Part shown: piece after piece, positions 35,875 to 42,352 of the stretch | Layout: the number at the start of each line of letters is the position of its first letter | Position numbering within the stretch: position 1 is the first letter of the stretch | Origin: Chitinophaga jiangningensis | GTDB lineage: Bacteria; Bacteroidota; Bacteroidia; Chitinophagales; Chitinophagaceae | Assembly: GCF_900142605.1 (NCBI RefSeq) | Contig: NZ_FRBL01000006.1 | Coordinates: 310,001-374,000, forward strand | Reading direction: 5' to 3' | Length of the DNA: 64,000 nt | Position numbers and translations under genes: made by a program | Notes under the pieces: model-generated | Seen by the model: only the letters and a program-made list of their open reading frames with translations | What the model was told of the DNA's origin: nothing | Databases searched by the model: none

Positions 35875-36540
35875 ATGACAAAAACGGATTATCGCAAAGA
35901 GCTCCTTCTCCTGGCCCTCCTCGTGGCCCCGCTCGTTTATCTGGGCCTTATCTGGCAGTCATTACCGGATGTTTTTCCTGCAGCCCTGAACGATACGGTA
36001 CAGCAGCAGATTCAGACTAAAAGTGATTTCCTGTTGCTGATGATATTTGTATTTCTCACGAATGGTTTATTGTATGCATTGTTTCGCTATCTGCCACGTA
36101 CGGATGGGGATCAGGTGAGTGATCCGGGAATTATGCACCAGGAGTATTACCGGGTGAGGTTTGTAATGCAGCTGGCACTCACAGCCATGAGTTGCCTGAT
36201 TATCCTGATGGTACAAACGGGGCATTACTATGCGATGGAGCGCTGGGCATTTATCGGGATAGGGTTGGTGATCACGGGCATAGGCCTGTATCTGAGAAAT
36301 TTGCAACCCAATAATTATGTGGGAATCCGTACTCCATGGACCCTGCAGAGCGCAGCAATATGGAAGGAAACCCACCGGTTTGCCAGTATATTATGGACAG
36401 CGGCCGGTATCGTGTTTATCGCCGGCGCCTTCTTCATGTCGCTCATTACGGGGATATTCGTTATATTTGCTGCATCAATGATACTACCGGTACTGCCTTA
36501 CATTTATTCTTTCAGGCAGTATAACCAGGACAAGGGTTAA
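35875..36540 (+). CDS. SdpI-family membrane protein
   Basis: A 221-residue protein with about six membrane helices (near residues 10-28, 50-70, 95-113, 122-140, 165-185, 188-208). The SdpI-like motif NNYVGIRTPWTLQSAAIWKETHRFAS (about 141-166) is complete. SdpI of Bacillus confers immunity to a secreted toxin, but most relatives have no known function. I chose the ATG at 35875; a GTG at 35845 adds ten residues. It is divergent from dinB and shares its upstream operators, so it may belong to the same response. Confidence 0.82.
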   Translation: MTKTDYRKELLLLALLVAPLVYLGLIWQSLPDVFPAALNDTVQQQIQTKSDFLLLMIFVFLTNGLLYALFRYLPRTDGDQVSDPGIMHQEYYRVRFVMQLALTAMSCLIILMVQTGHYYAMERWAFIGIGLVITGIGLYLRNLQPNNYVGIRTPWTLQSAAIWKETHRFASILWTAAGIVFIAGAFFMSLITGIFVIFAASMILPVLPYIYSFRQYNQDKG

Positions 36541-36581
36541 CGGCGTTGATACCGACACTGCTTACATAGTGGTCAATACAT

Positions 36582-36618
36582 AAAAAAGAAATGGCGGCTT
36601 CTTGACAAGGCCGCCATT
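36582..36618 (-). terminator. Terminator of the small membrane protein gene
   Basis: A 9-bp stem 36590-36598 with 36610-36618 (11-nt loop) is followed on the minus strand by a U-rich run (A-rich 36582-36590). Confidence 0.85.
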
Positions 36619-36642
36619 ATTATTTGGAGTAATCTTCAACAA

Positions 36643-37083
36643 TTAGATCCAGCCGCGCTGGCCTTTTGTCATAATCATCGCTACCATAATAATGATCAGG
36701 ATCATCGCGATGCTGTAGAAATTAAGCGCCAGTTTGTGCTTTTTAACCGCATCTGTAGCTTTTTTCACTTTTGATTTACCAATGTGAACCAGTGCAATGG
36801 CAGCAATGGCCAGTGACTCATGTTCCACAGTGAATAAACGCAGTACCGAATCTTTCATCGCTGCTCCCATATCTGCACGGGCTGCACCTACCAGTGGACT
36901 GGTAAAGAAAAGAATGATACCTACCAGCAATTGAATATCGCAGGCAATCATAAAGAAAAGACCTGCCTTATTATCTGCAGCGGTGAACGGAGTTTTGCCC
37001 GAAACACCTTTGTAAGCACGGATTACGGCCCAAATACCGGTGAGCAGTACCGCCCATCTCAAAATGGAATGTACAAGTAACAT
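36643..37083 (-). CDS. Small four-helix membrane protein, unknown function
   Basis: A 146-residue protein with four predicted membrane helices (about residues 5-22, 42-62, 88-103, 117-138). Histidines lie at helix ends (HSILRW at the start, VEHESLAIAAIALVHIG in the middle). Histidines placed this way can bind haem, but that is a guess. It has a monocistronic layout with its own terminator, convergent with the SdpI-like gene. I do not recognise a named family. Confidence 0.75.
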   Translation of the reverse strand: MLLVHSILRWAVLLTGIWAVIRAYKGVSGKTPFTAADNKAGLFFMIACDIQLLVGIILFFTSPLVGAARADMGAAMKDSVLRLFTVEHESLAIAAIALVHIGKSKVKKATDAVKKHKLALNFYSIAMILIIIMVAMIMTKGQRGWI

Positions 37084-37137
37084 AATTAGTTAAATTGATT
37101 AATCCGGGCAAAAATAAGTCTTGGCCGCCAGATATAT

Positions 37138-37194
37138 TTGGTAAATGATAAAAATATTTGCTAATTTTGTTAGCAAGGTACTAAATTATTTAGG
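37138..37194 (+). promoter_or_regulatory. Promoter and two operators of the XRE-S24 repressor gene
   Basis: TTG at 37138-37140, a 21-nt spacer, and TAATTTTG at 37162-37169 form the promoter. The operator GCTAA-N5-TTAGC (37160-37174) sits on the -7 element. A second, ACTAA-N5-TTAGG (37180-37194), lies 20 bp further on and ends two bases before the ATG. Autoregulation is the simplest reading. Confidence 0.75.
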
Positions 37195-37196
37195 TT

Positions 37197-37958
37197 ATGT
37201 CCGTAGTATGCCAGAATTTGAAATATCTGCGTAAGCAAAAAGGCTGGACGCAGCAAGAATTTGCCGACAAACTCGGTATCAAGCGTTCCCTGCTCGGCGC
37301 ATATGAAGAAGAGCGTGCGGAACCAAGAACGGAAGTGCTGGAACAGGTAAGTGATATGTTCAGGGTATCCATTGATGATCTGCTGCGAAGAGATCTCAGT
37401 TCACAGAAAGACAGCTACCTGGAAAAACGCCGCCAGCAAAAACTCGGCAGCAGCAGGCAGTCTATTACTTTTGTGCCTGTTAAAGCAGCCGCAGGTTACC
37501 TGGCAGGATACAACGATGAAGAATTTATCGAAGAACTGAACACTTTTACCCTGCCTATGCTGGGCGCCGGAGATTACCGTGCTTTTGAAATCGCCGGGGA
37601 CTCCATGCTGCCCGTATCATCCGGCTCCGTGATCGTTTGTCATAAGATCGACGGCTGGGAGGATATCAAAAACAACGAAACCTATGTGGTAGTAACTACC
37701 CGCGGCGGTATCGTGTTTAAAAGAGTTCAGAAAAGCAACCGCGCTAAATCCAGAATCACGCTGGTGTCCGACAATCTACAGTTCGAGCCGTATGCCGTTG
37801 AAATGGAAGATGTACTGGAACTCTGGCAGTCAGACGCCGTAATCAGTAAATCCAGCCAGCAAAGCCGGTTGAGTGTTAACCACCTGGCCGATGTAGCCAC
37901 TCAGCTGCAAAGCCTCCAGGACCAGGTTAGTCTGCTCAAAAAGAAAATTAAAGACTAG
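37197..37958 (+). CDS. XRE-S24 (LexA-like) autocleaving repressor
   Basis: A 253-residue regulator. It has an XRE helix-turn-helix at residues about 5-62 (LKYLRKQKGWTQQEFADKLGIKRSLLGAYEEER) and an S24 peptidase domain at about 95-210. The nucleophile is Ser136 (AGDSMLP) and the general base is Lys175 (GIVFKRV). A plausible self-cleavage bond is Ala99-Gly100 (VKAAAGYL), at the position used in LexA. A C-terminal coiled coil (about 225-253) is extra compared with LexA. Its own promoter and the dinB promoter carry the same operators, so it is the probable controller of the dinB/dnaE2 module. A GC-rich hairpin at about 37961-37993 ends the transcript. Confidence 0.9.
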   Translation: MSVVCQNLKYLRKQKGWTQQEFADKLGIKRSLLGAYEEERAEPRTEVLEQVSDMFRVSIDDLLRRDLSSQKDSYLEKRRQQKLGSSRQSITFVPVKAAAGYLAGYNDEEFIEELNTFTLPMLGAGDYRAFEIAGDSMLPVSSGSVIVCHKIDGWEDIKNNETYVVVTTRGGIVFKRVQKSNRAKSRITLVSDNLQFEPYAVEMEDVLELWQSDAVISKSSQQSRLSVNHLADVATQLQSLQDQVSLLKKKIKD

Positions 37959-37960
37959 TT

Positions 37961-38508
37961 GCAGCAGCCTCCCAAAAGGCTGTTCTGCTGCTGAAGGGTG
38001 AGAACGGTGATCAATCGCTGCCAGAATGGCTCGTTCCACCGTTTACCCAACAGTACAAGCGCATTCCAACAATAGTACTGCGGGAACTATCCCCGCAGTC
38101 TTTATCTGCGGGAATGGCCTGGTTCCCCTATTGCCAGTTCATTTCCGCTTCCTTGTTTCCGGATTTTTCCTACGTTTCCGAGAACAACACCCCACAGTAT
38201 GCCGGTTGCCAGATGATCAGGGTAGTTAGCAGTTAGTACCGTGACCATGCGGTAACCGCAGCTGAAGGGGATATTAACAGGCCCAGCAAGGTGGAAAAGC
38301 CACCATCACCCAACTTACTGATTCAACATCATTAGTACTGAAAAAGCCTGTTCAGGCTGTCGCCGTGCAGATAATTATTAACAACCCCCGTAGGGGAAGC
38401 GTTTTGCACCCGACGCCTGGTGGTACACAAAGGCACAAGTCCATGCCGTTCCGCAGCCCTGAGCCTTTGTGTACCGCGGTACTTTCGCGCCATTCTTTGG
38501 CCGTTCGC
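37961..38508. other. Non-coding stretch after the repressor
   Basis: About 550 bp. It starts with a hairpin (GCAGCAGCCT with AGGCTG...CTGCTGC, 37961-37993), the likely terminator of the repressor gene. Several short dyads around GCGGG/CCCGC lie at about 38078-38115. Near the right end TACTTTCG (about 38479-38486) is a possible -7 element for the cupin gene. A 67-codon frame at 38026 has no support. Confidence 0.45.
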
Positions 38509-38892
38509 ATGAAAAATCCTAATTTGAAAGACAATTTCCGATCTGATCACCCAAATTGTCTGCCCATGAGGTTTCATGTATCGCTGGCCGAAGCATTGCA
38601 ACAACTGCAGAAAAGTGAAGACGACTTCGCCGTATTATTCGAGCACGGAAGTATGAGAGGGATTATTTTCAGACCGGAAGACCTCGACGACCAGGAACCC
38701 CACACACAGGACGAAATATATATCGTGCTCAAAGGCAGCAGCGATTTTACCCTCGAAGAAAAGACGATAAAGGCAGGGCCGGGCGACTTCCTCTTCGTTC
38801 CCGCGGGTGCTGAACATAAATTCACTAACTTTACGCCCGATTTGCTCCTCTGGGTCATTTTCTATGGAGAAGAAGGAGGAGAGGAGGACTAA
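38509..38892 (+). CDS. Cupin domain protein
   Basis: A 127-residue single-cupin protein. Motif 1 region is EPHTQDEIYIVLKGSSDFTLEEKTI (about 63-87) and motif 2 region is GDFLFVPAGAEHKFTNFTPDLLLWVIF (about 92-118). His65 and Glu69 in the first and His103 in the second are the likely metal ligands. The substrate is unknown; sugar isomerases, dioxygenases and regulators share the fold. I chose ATG 38509 from the end of a hydrophilic start and the promoter-like element upstream. The frame extends further left to 38365, but into non-coding-looking sequence. The acidic tail EEGGEED is unusual. Confidence 0.82.
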   Translation: MKNPNLKDNFRSDHPNCLPMRFHVSLAEALQQLQKSEDDFAVLFEHGSMRGIIFRPEDLDDQEPHTQDEIYIVLKGSSDFTLEEKTIKAGPGDFLFVPAGAEHKFTNFTPDLLLWVIFYGEEGGEED

Positions 38893-38914
38893 AGGAGAAA
38901 AAAATCTATCCTTT

Positions 38915-38944
38915 TTGTTTTTTCTGAATTTTATTCTATCTTTG
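38915..38944 (+). promoter_or_regulatory. Promoter of rpsU
   Basis: TTG at 38915-38917, a 19-nt spacer, then TATCTTTG at 38937-38944. The ATG is 26 bp further on. Confidence 0.85.
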
Positions 38945-38970
38945 CGTTCCTAAAAATAAGAGGCAAAATT

Positions 38971-39168
38971 ATGTTGATAATTGATTCTAAAGATTGCGAA
39001 AACATAGACAAGGCGCTGAAAAAGTACAAGAAGAAATTTGAGAAAGCTCGCATCCTGCTGCAACTCAGATCACGCCAGTCTTTTACCAAACCTTCTGTTA
39101 AACGTCGTACTGAAGTACTGAAAGCCGTTTACAAACAACAGTTGGCTTCTGGTAAAATTGAAGGATAA
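38971..39168 (+). CDS. rpsU: 30S ribosomal protein S21
   Basis: A 65-residue basic protein. The S21 pattern is intact: IDSKDCENIDKALKKYKKKFEKARILLQLRSRQSFTKPSVKRR. It sits near the mRNA 3'-end of 16S rRNA in the ribosome platform. Bacteroidota lack strong Shine-Dalgarno use, and S21 is one of the proteins around that site. It has its own promoter and a following hairpin (39208-39244) that could end the transcript. Confidence 0.96.
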   Translation: MLIIDSKDCENIDKALKKYKKKFEKARILLQLRSRQSFTKPSVKRRTEVLKAVYKQQLASGKIEG

Positions 39169-39207
39169 TATCCTTTGCTAATTAGCTTATAGCAACTCAA
39201 AATATTT

Positions 39208-39252
39208 GATGATTGTAAGGTTATTTGATAACTTTACAATCATCAATCTTTT
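39208..39252 (+). terminator. Long stem-loop between rpsU and xer
   Basis: A 17-bp inverted repeat (39208-39224 with 39228-39244, loop ttg, one G-T pair) is followed by a T-rich run to 39252. It is probably the rpsU terminator. It would lie inside the recombinase coding region if an ATG at 39209 were used, which argues for a start further on. Confidence 0.7.
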
Positions 39253-39253
39253 T

Positions 39254-40195
39254 GTGTTGAATCAAGAGCTATATTCCTTATCCGAGCGCTTTTTATCCTA
39301 TCTGGAGCTCGAAAAGCGATATTCAGTCCATACCTGCACTGCCTATCGTAACGACCTGACCCAGTTCCTGGACCATATTACTACCAGTTACGGTCGCACC
39401 CTTCTTGCTGACATTTCCCATATCATGATACGCGACTGGCTGGCATCCCTCATGGAGAATGCCATGACCGCCAAAAGCGTTAACCGGAAGATATCCACAC
39501 TCAAATCATTTTTCAAATACTGCCTGCAACAGGCAATGATTACCCAGTCGCCCATGGTGAAGGTAATCGCTCCCAAAATTAAGAAACGCCTGCCCGGCTT
39601 TATTGATGAAAAAGGAATGCGCGCCCTGGAAGAAAATGTAAGTCCGGTGTCTACCACCGCGCTGCATATCTTTGCCAGCGACTTTGAAGGCCAGACGCAT
39701 CAGTTGATATTTGAAGTGTTTTACCAGACAGGACTTCGTTTGTCGGAACTGATAGCCCTGGAAGAGTTCAAAATCGATAAGGGGAATCTCACGATTAAAG
39801 TAATGGGAAAAGGGGGTAAGGAGAGAATTATACCCATCTCTGCTGCGCTGGCAGCGCAGATACAGCGGTACCAATCTGAAAAGCGCTCCCACCTGGAGGA
39901 TTTTGAAGAAAAGGTGTTATTTGTACATCCGAATACCGGACGCAAATTGTATCCCAAATATGTATACCTGATGGTGCGCAAATATCTCAGTGAGCACCAG
40001 ATTACCACACTCAGGAAGAAAAGCCCGCATATCCTGCGCCACACCTTCGCTACGCACCTTACTAATAATGGTGCGGATCTGAATGCAGTGAAGGAGTTGT
40101 TAGGCCATGCGTCGCTGGCAGCTACGCAGGTGTATACACATAATACTATTGAGAAGCTGAAGAAAGTATATCAGCAGGCACATCCAAAGGCGTAA
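39254..40195 (+). CDS. xerD: Tyrosine recombinase XerC/XerD type
   Basis: A 313-residue tyrosine recombinase. The SAM-like N-terminal domain begins FLSYLELEKRYSVHTCTAYRNDLTQF. The catalytic residues of the C-terminal domain are in TGLRLSEL (Arg), MGKGGKERIIP (Lys), PHILRHTFATHL (His-x-x-Arg), LGHASLAATQVYTH (His and the nucleophilic Tyr). In Bacteroidota such genes next to rpsU resolve chromosome dimers at dif; which of XerC or XerD this is I cannot tell. I prefer the GTG at 39254 (or TTG 39257) because an ATG at 39209 would include the hairpin. Confidence 0.88.
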   Translation: MLNQELYSLSERFLSYLELEKRYSVHTCTAYRNDLTQFLDHITTSYGRTLLADISHIMIRDWLASLMENAMTAKSVNRKISTLKSFFKYCLQQAMITQSPMVKVIAPKIKKRLPGFIDEKGMRALEENVSPVSTTALHIFASDFEGQTHQLIFEVFYQTGLRLSELIALEEFKIDKGNLTIKVMGKGGKERIIPISAALAAQIQRYQSEKRSHLEDFEEKVLFVHPNTGRKLYPKYVYLMVRKYLSEHQITTLRKKSPHILRHTFATHLTNNGADLNAVKELLGHASLAATQVYTHNTIEKLKKVYQQAHPKA

Positions 40196-40221
40196 AGGGA
40201 TTTTTCTGACTCCGTCTGTAA

Positions 40222-40690
40222 TAAGCAAAACTCAATGCAAAGGTGTATAAATCCTTGCGGGGCAGGCTTCACTGTCTCTAGTAAACAAACCTTACCCACA
40301 AAGTAAATACAATCCGAACGGTGCATGCCTCCCCGCCTTAAACAAGCAAAACATTATTCGCCAGGCACAAGTGACATGCAATCTGAACGGGAGCATGTCT
40401 CACCGCCTCTAACCAACCCAACGTAATTCACCACGCACAATGGTGTATGGCACCCGAAAAGGGGAGGCCGCACTACCTCCATTAAGTCGACATTTTTCGC
40501 CACACACTAGGGTACATGCAATTCGAACGAGGGTATGCCTCACCGCCTCTAACAAGCGAAACACTATTCACCATCCACAAAGGTGCATACAATCTGAACG
40601 GAAGCATGCCTCACTGCCTCTAATAAAGCGAAACACAATCCATCAACCAGAAAGGAGCATACAATCCGGAAGGGGGCAGGGCGTTGCCCT
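40222..40690. repeat. Degenerate tandem repeats of about 70 bp
   Basis: The unit contains a GCATGCCTCaCCGCCTCTAA block and an ACAATCCGAACGG block. Copies of the second block begin at about 40310, 40379, 40449 (weak), 40519, 40589 and 40662, giving a period of 70-71 bp. There are at least six copies, with a probable partial one from about 40230. They diverge in sequence, so the array is old. A 89-codon frame across it is not a gene. The last copy runs into twin-hairpin element 3. Confidence 0.75.
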
Positions 40691-40740
40691 GCCCCCTTCC
40701 GGATTTTGATTGCCGGCTTCGCCGGCAATCAAAATCCGGA
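40664..40740. repeat. Twin-hairpin element 3
   Basis: The first hairpin has 19-bp arms at 40664-40682 and 40686-40704 (loop gtt). The second has 20-bp arms at 40698-40717 and 40721-40740 (loop ttc). The shared X is TCCGGA, itself a palindrome, present at 40665, 40698 and 40735. Base pairing is perfect throughout. Confidence 0.92.
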
Positions 40741-40962
40741 AAACCTGTTACACAAACTGCAAACAAACCGGCATAGGAAATTGCTTTATGCAGCGTGAAT
40801 CACTATAAATTTCATTTTAACAAAATATTACGCGGTATAGATGCGGTGAATAGATAAAGTAAGTATATTAGAGTAAGTAGAACTTCATACTGAAAGAGAA
40901 TGCCTATGACCAAGCATTACCCCTTAGTATATAGATTGTTAAATATTTAAAAAATTAGTGCT
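40741..40962. other. Region upstream of hpf
   Basis: 222 AT-rich bases. They probably hold the hpf promoter, but no good TAnnTTTG element stands out. Confidence 0.4.
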
Positions 40963-41262
40963 ATGAACGTTCAAATTCAAACAGTGCATTTCGATGCTGA
41001 TTCAAAACTGATTGATCATGTGACAAGAAAGATTCAGAAATTGAATACGTTTCATGATCGGATAGTAAGCGTGGATGTTTTTCTTAAGTTGGACAATTTA
41101 GCGCATCAGATTAAGGACAAGATAGCGGAGATAAGGGTACGAATACCGCGACAGGACTTATTTGTAAAGCACGAGTCTAAATCATTTGAACTCTCATTTG
41201 ACATGGCCTTCGAGAGCCTGATTGAGCAGGTTAAACGTAAGAAGGAGAAAAAAATTCAATAA
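40963..41262 (+). CDS. hpf: Ribosome hibernation-promoting factor (HPF/RaiA family)
   Basis: A 99-residue short-form HPF. The beta-alpha-beta-beta-beta-alpha fold is visible: MNVQIQTVHFDADSKLIDHVTRKIQKLNTFHDRIVSVDVFLKL, then IRVRIPRQDLFVKHESKSFELSFDMAFESLIEQVKRKKEK. It binds the decoding centre of idle ribosomes. The long-form C-terminal dimerisation domain is absent. It lies just upstream of the tRNA/tuf operon promoters. Confidence 0.93.
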   Translation: MNVQIQTVHFDADSKLIDHVTRKIQKLNTFHDRIVSVDVFLKLDNLAHQIKDKIAEIRVRIPRQDLFVKHESKSFELSFDMAFESLIEQVKRKKEKKIQ

Positions 41263-41277
41263 TTTTTTCGAATAATT

Positions 41278-41307
41278 TTGGAAATATCAATTCCTTTGCT
41301 ACCTTTG
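41278..41307 (+). promoter_or_regulatory. First promoter of the tRNA-tuf block
   Basis: TTG at 41278-41280, a 19-nt spacer, TACCTTTG at 41300-41307. The first tRNA starts 210 bp further on, so a leader or a small RNA may come first. Confidence 0.75.
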
Positions 41308-41418
41308 CCATCCCGATTCGAAAAGGGGTCGGTAAAAGGTAGCAAAGTTCTTTATAGCAGGGCGTTTTAGCGGAAACAAATAAATTTTTCATTATTTGTA
41401 AGAAACTAAAAAAAAGAT

Positions 41419-41448
41419 TTGGAGAAATGAAAAATTCACTTAATTTTG
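41419..41448 (+). promoter_or_regulatory. Second promoter of the tRNA-tuf block
   Basis: TTG at 41419-41421, a 19-nt spacer, TAATTTTG at 41441-41448. It lies 70 bp before tRNA-Thr. Confidence 0.8.
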
Positions 41449-41518
41449 CGCTCTCTTTCAACGAGTTACTAACTCAGAAGAACGGGTTACCAAATTGAAA
41501 GAATGTTTTTTGAAAGAT

Positions 41519-41592
41519 GCCAGCATAGCTCAGTTGGCCAGAGCTACTGATTTGTAATCAGTGGGTCGGGGGTTCGAATCCCTCTGCTGGCT
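41519..41592 (+). tRNA. tRNA-Thr (anticodon TGT)
   Basis: A 74-nt cloverleaf. The acceptor is GCCAGCA with TGCTGGC, the discriminator is T, and the anticodon loop TTTGTAA gives TGT. D and T arms are normal. CCA is not encoded. First of a cluster of four before tuf. Confidence 0.97.
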
Positions 41593-41607
41593 CATCGTTT
41601 TGATTAA

Positions 41608-41639
41608 GTTATCCGGTTTACTAACGGTAACCGGATAAC
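41608..41639 (+). other. Inter-tRNA hairpin
   Basis: 11-bp perfect stem, 41608-41618 with 41629-41639. It stands between tRNA-Thr and tRNA-Tyr and may direct processing. Confidence 0.7.
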
Positions 41640-41666
41640 GAAAATCAGGAACAGAAAATTAAGTTA

Positions 41667-41748
41667 GGGCAGGTTCCAGAGCGGCCAAATGGGGCGGACT
41701 GTAAATCCGCTGTCTACGACTTCATAGGTTCGAATCCTATCCTGCCCA
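41667..41748 (+). tRNA. tRNA-Tyr (anticodon GTA)
   Basis: An 82-nt class II tRNA with a long variable arm. The acceptor is GGGCAGG with CCTGCCC and the anticodon loop CTGTAAA gives GTA. Confidence 0.97.
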
Positions 41749-41758
41749 CAGATCGGCG

Positions 41759-41790
41759 TGTTCCGCCTTTGCCTTTGCAGAGGCGGAACA
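41759..41790 (+). other. Inter-tRNA hairpin
   Basis: 10-bp perfect stem, 41759-41768 with 41781-41790, between tRNA-Tyr and tRNA-Gly. Confidence 0.65.
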
Positions 41791-41928
41791 TAGTTGTGAA
41801 ATGGAAGGTGAGTAATTCAGAGTTGAACACACGCCTGTGAGGACAACAGCCTTTATGTTCTTTAATTTACTTTATGATTCATTAACAGGAATAATGTTAC
41901 TGTTATTACTGTAAAATGGGTTATTAAT

Positions 41929-42001
41929 GCGGGAGTAGCTCAGTTGGTAGAGCGACAGCCTTCCAAGCTGTAGGTCGCGGGTTCGAACCTCGTCTCCCGC
42001 T
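41929..42001 (+). tRNA. tRNA-Gly (anticodon TCC)
   Basis: A 73-nt cloverleaf. The acceptor is GCGGGAG with CTCCCGC, discriminator T, and loop CTTCCAA gives TCC. Confidence 0.97.
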
Positions 42002-42024
42002 CGCATTAATTTGCAATTTTTCAA

Positions 42025-42096
<72 letters not shown>

Positions 42097-42154
42097 CAGA
42101 ATTTTTTTGAAGAATAGTTGTAGTGAGTAGTTAAGTCGCATCAACAACTCCATA

Positions 42155-42180
42155 AAATTCGAATTTCGGGATTCGAATTT
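42155..42180 (+). other. Hairpin before the tRNA-like element
   Basis: 10-bp perfect stem, 42155-42164 with 42171-42180, loop ttcggg. Confidence 0.6.
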
Positions 42181-42206
42181 CCAATTCCCTCTCCGAAATT
42201 AAACTT

Positions 42207-42283
42207 AGCGTTGTAGCTCAATGGAAGAGCGTCCACTGAAACATTTCTGCGGAAGGACATGAGTTCAATTCTCATCAGCGGTA
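42207..42283 (+). pseudogene. tRNA-like sequence with abnormal anticodon arm in the tuf leader
   Basis: About 77 nt. The D arm (GCTC/GAGC) and a perfect T arm (ATGAG/CTCAT with loop TTCAATT) are preserved. The acceptor AGCGTTG/CAGCGGT pairs at six of seven positions with one G-G mismatch. The interval between D stem and T stem is 28 nt instead of about 22. It does not form a normal 5-bp stem with a 7-nt loop; instead CCACTGAAA/TTTCTGCGG forms a longer hairpin with two mismatches and a tiny loop. A GAA reading is possible next to a T33-like base, but the 3' stem strand is displaced. It is either a decayed tRNA gene or a tRNA mimic in the EF-Tu mRNA leader, 70 bp before the tuf ATG. Confidence 0.6.
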
Positions 42284-42352
42284 CAAGTTTGTAAATCGTG
42301 TTTTAAACAACTATCAATACAATCTTTACAAACCATCTAAAAAGAAAATACA

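Noticed and set aside
38026..38229. 67-codon frame after the repressor
   Set aside because: The composition is not protein-like and the frame starts within the terminator neighbourhood.
39191..40195. Integrative element with attachment site at the Xer-type gene
   Set aside because: The recombinase has the Xer layout next to rpsU, with no mobile cargo, no target tRNA beside it and no flanking direct repeats that I could find.
40440..40709. 89-codon frame
   Set aside because: It is a chance frame through the degenerate 70-bp repeats and a hairpin arm.
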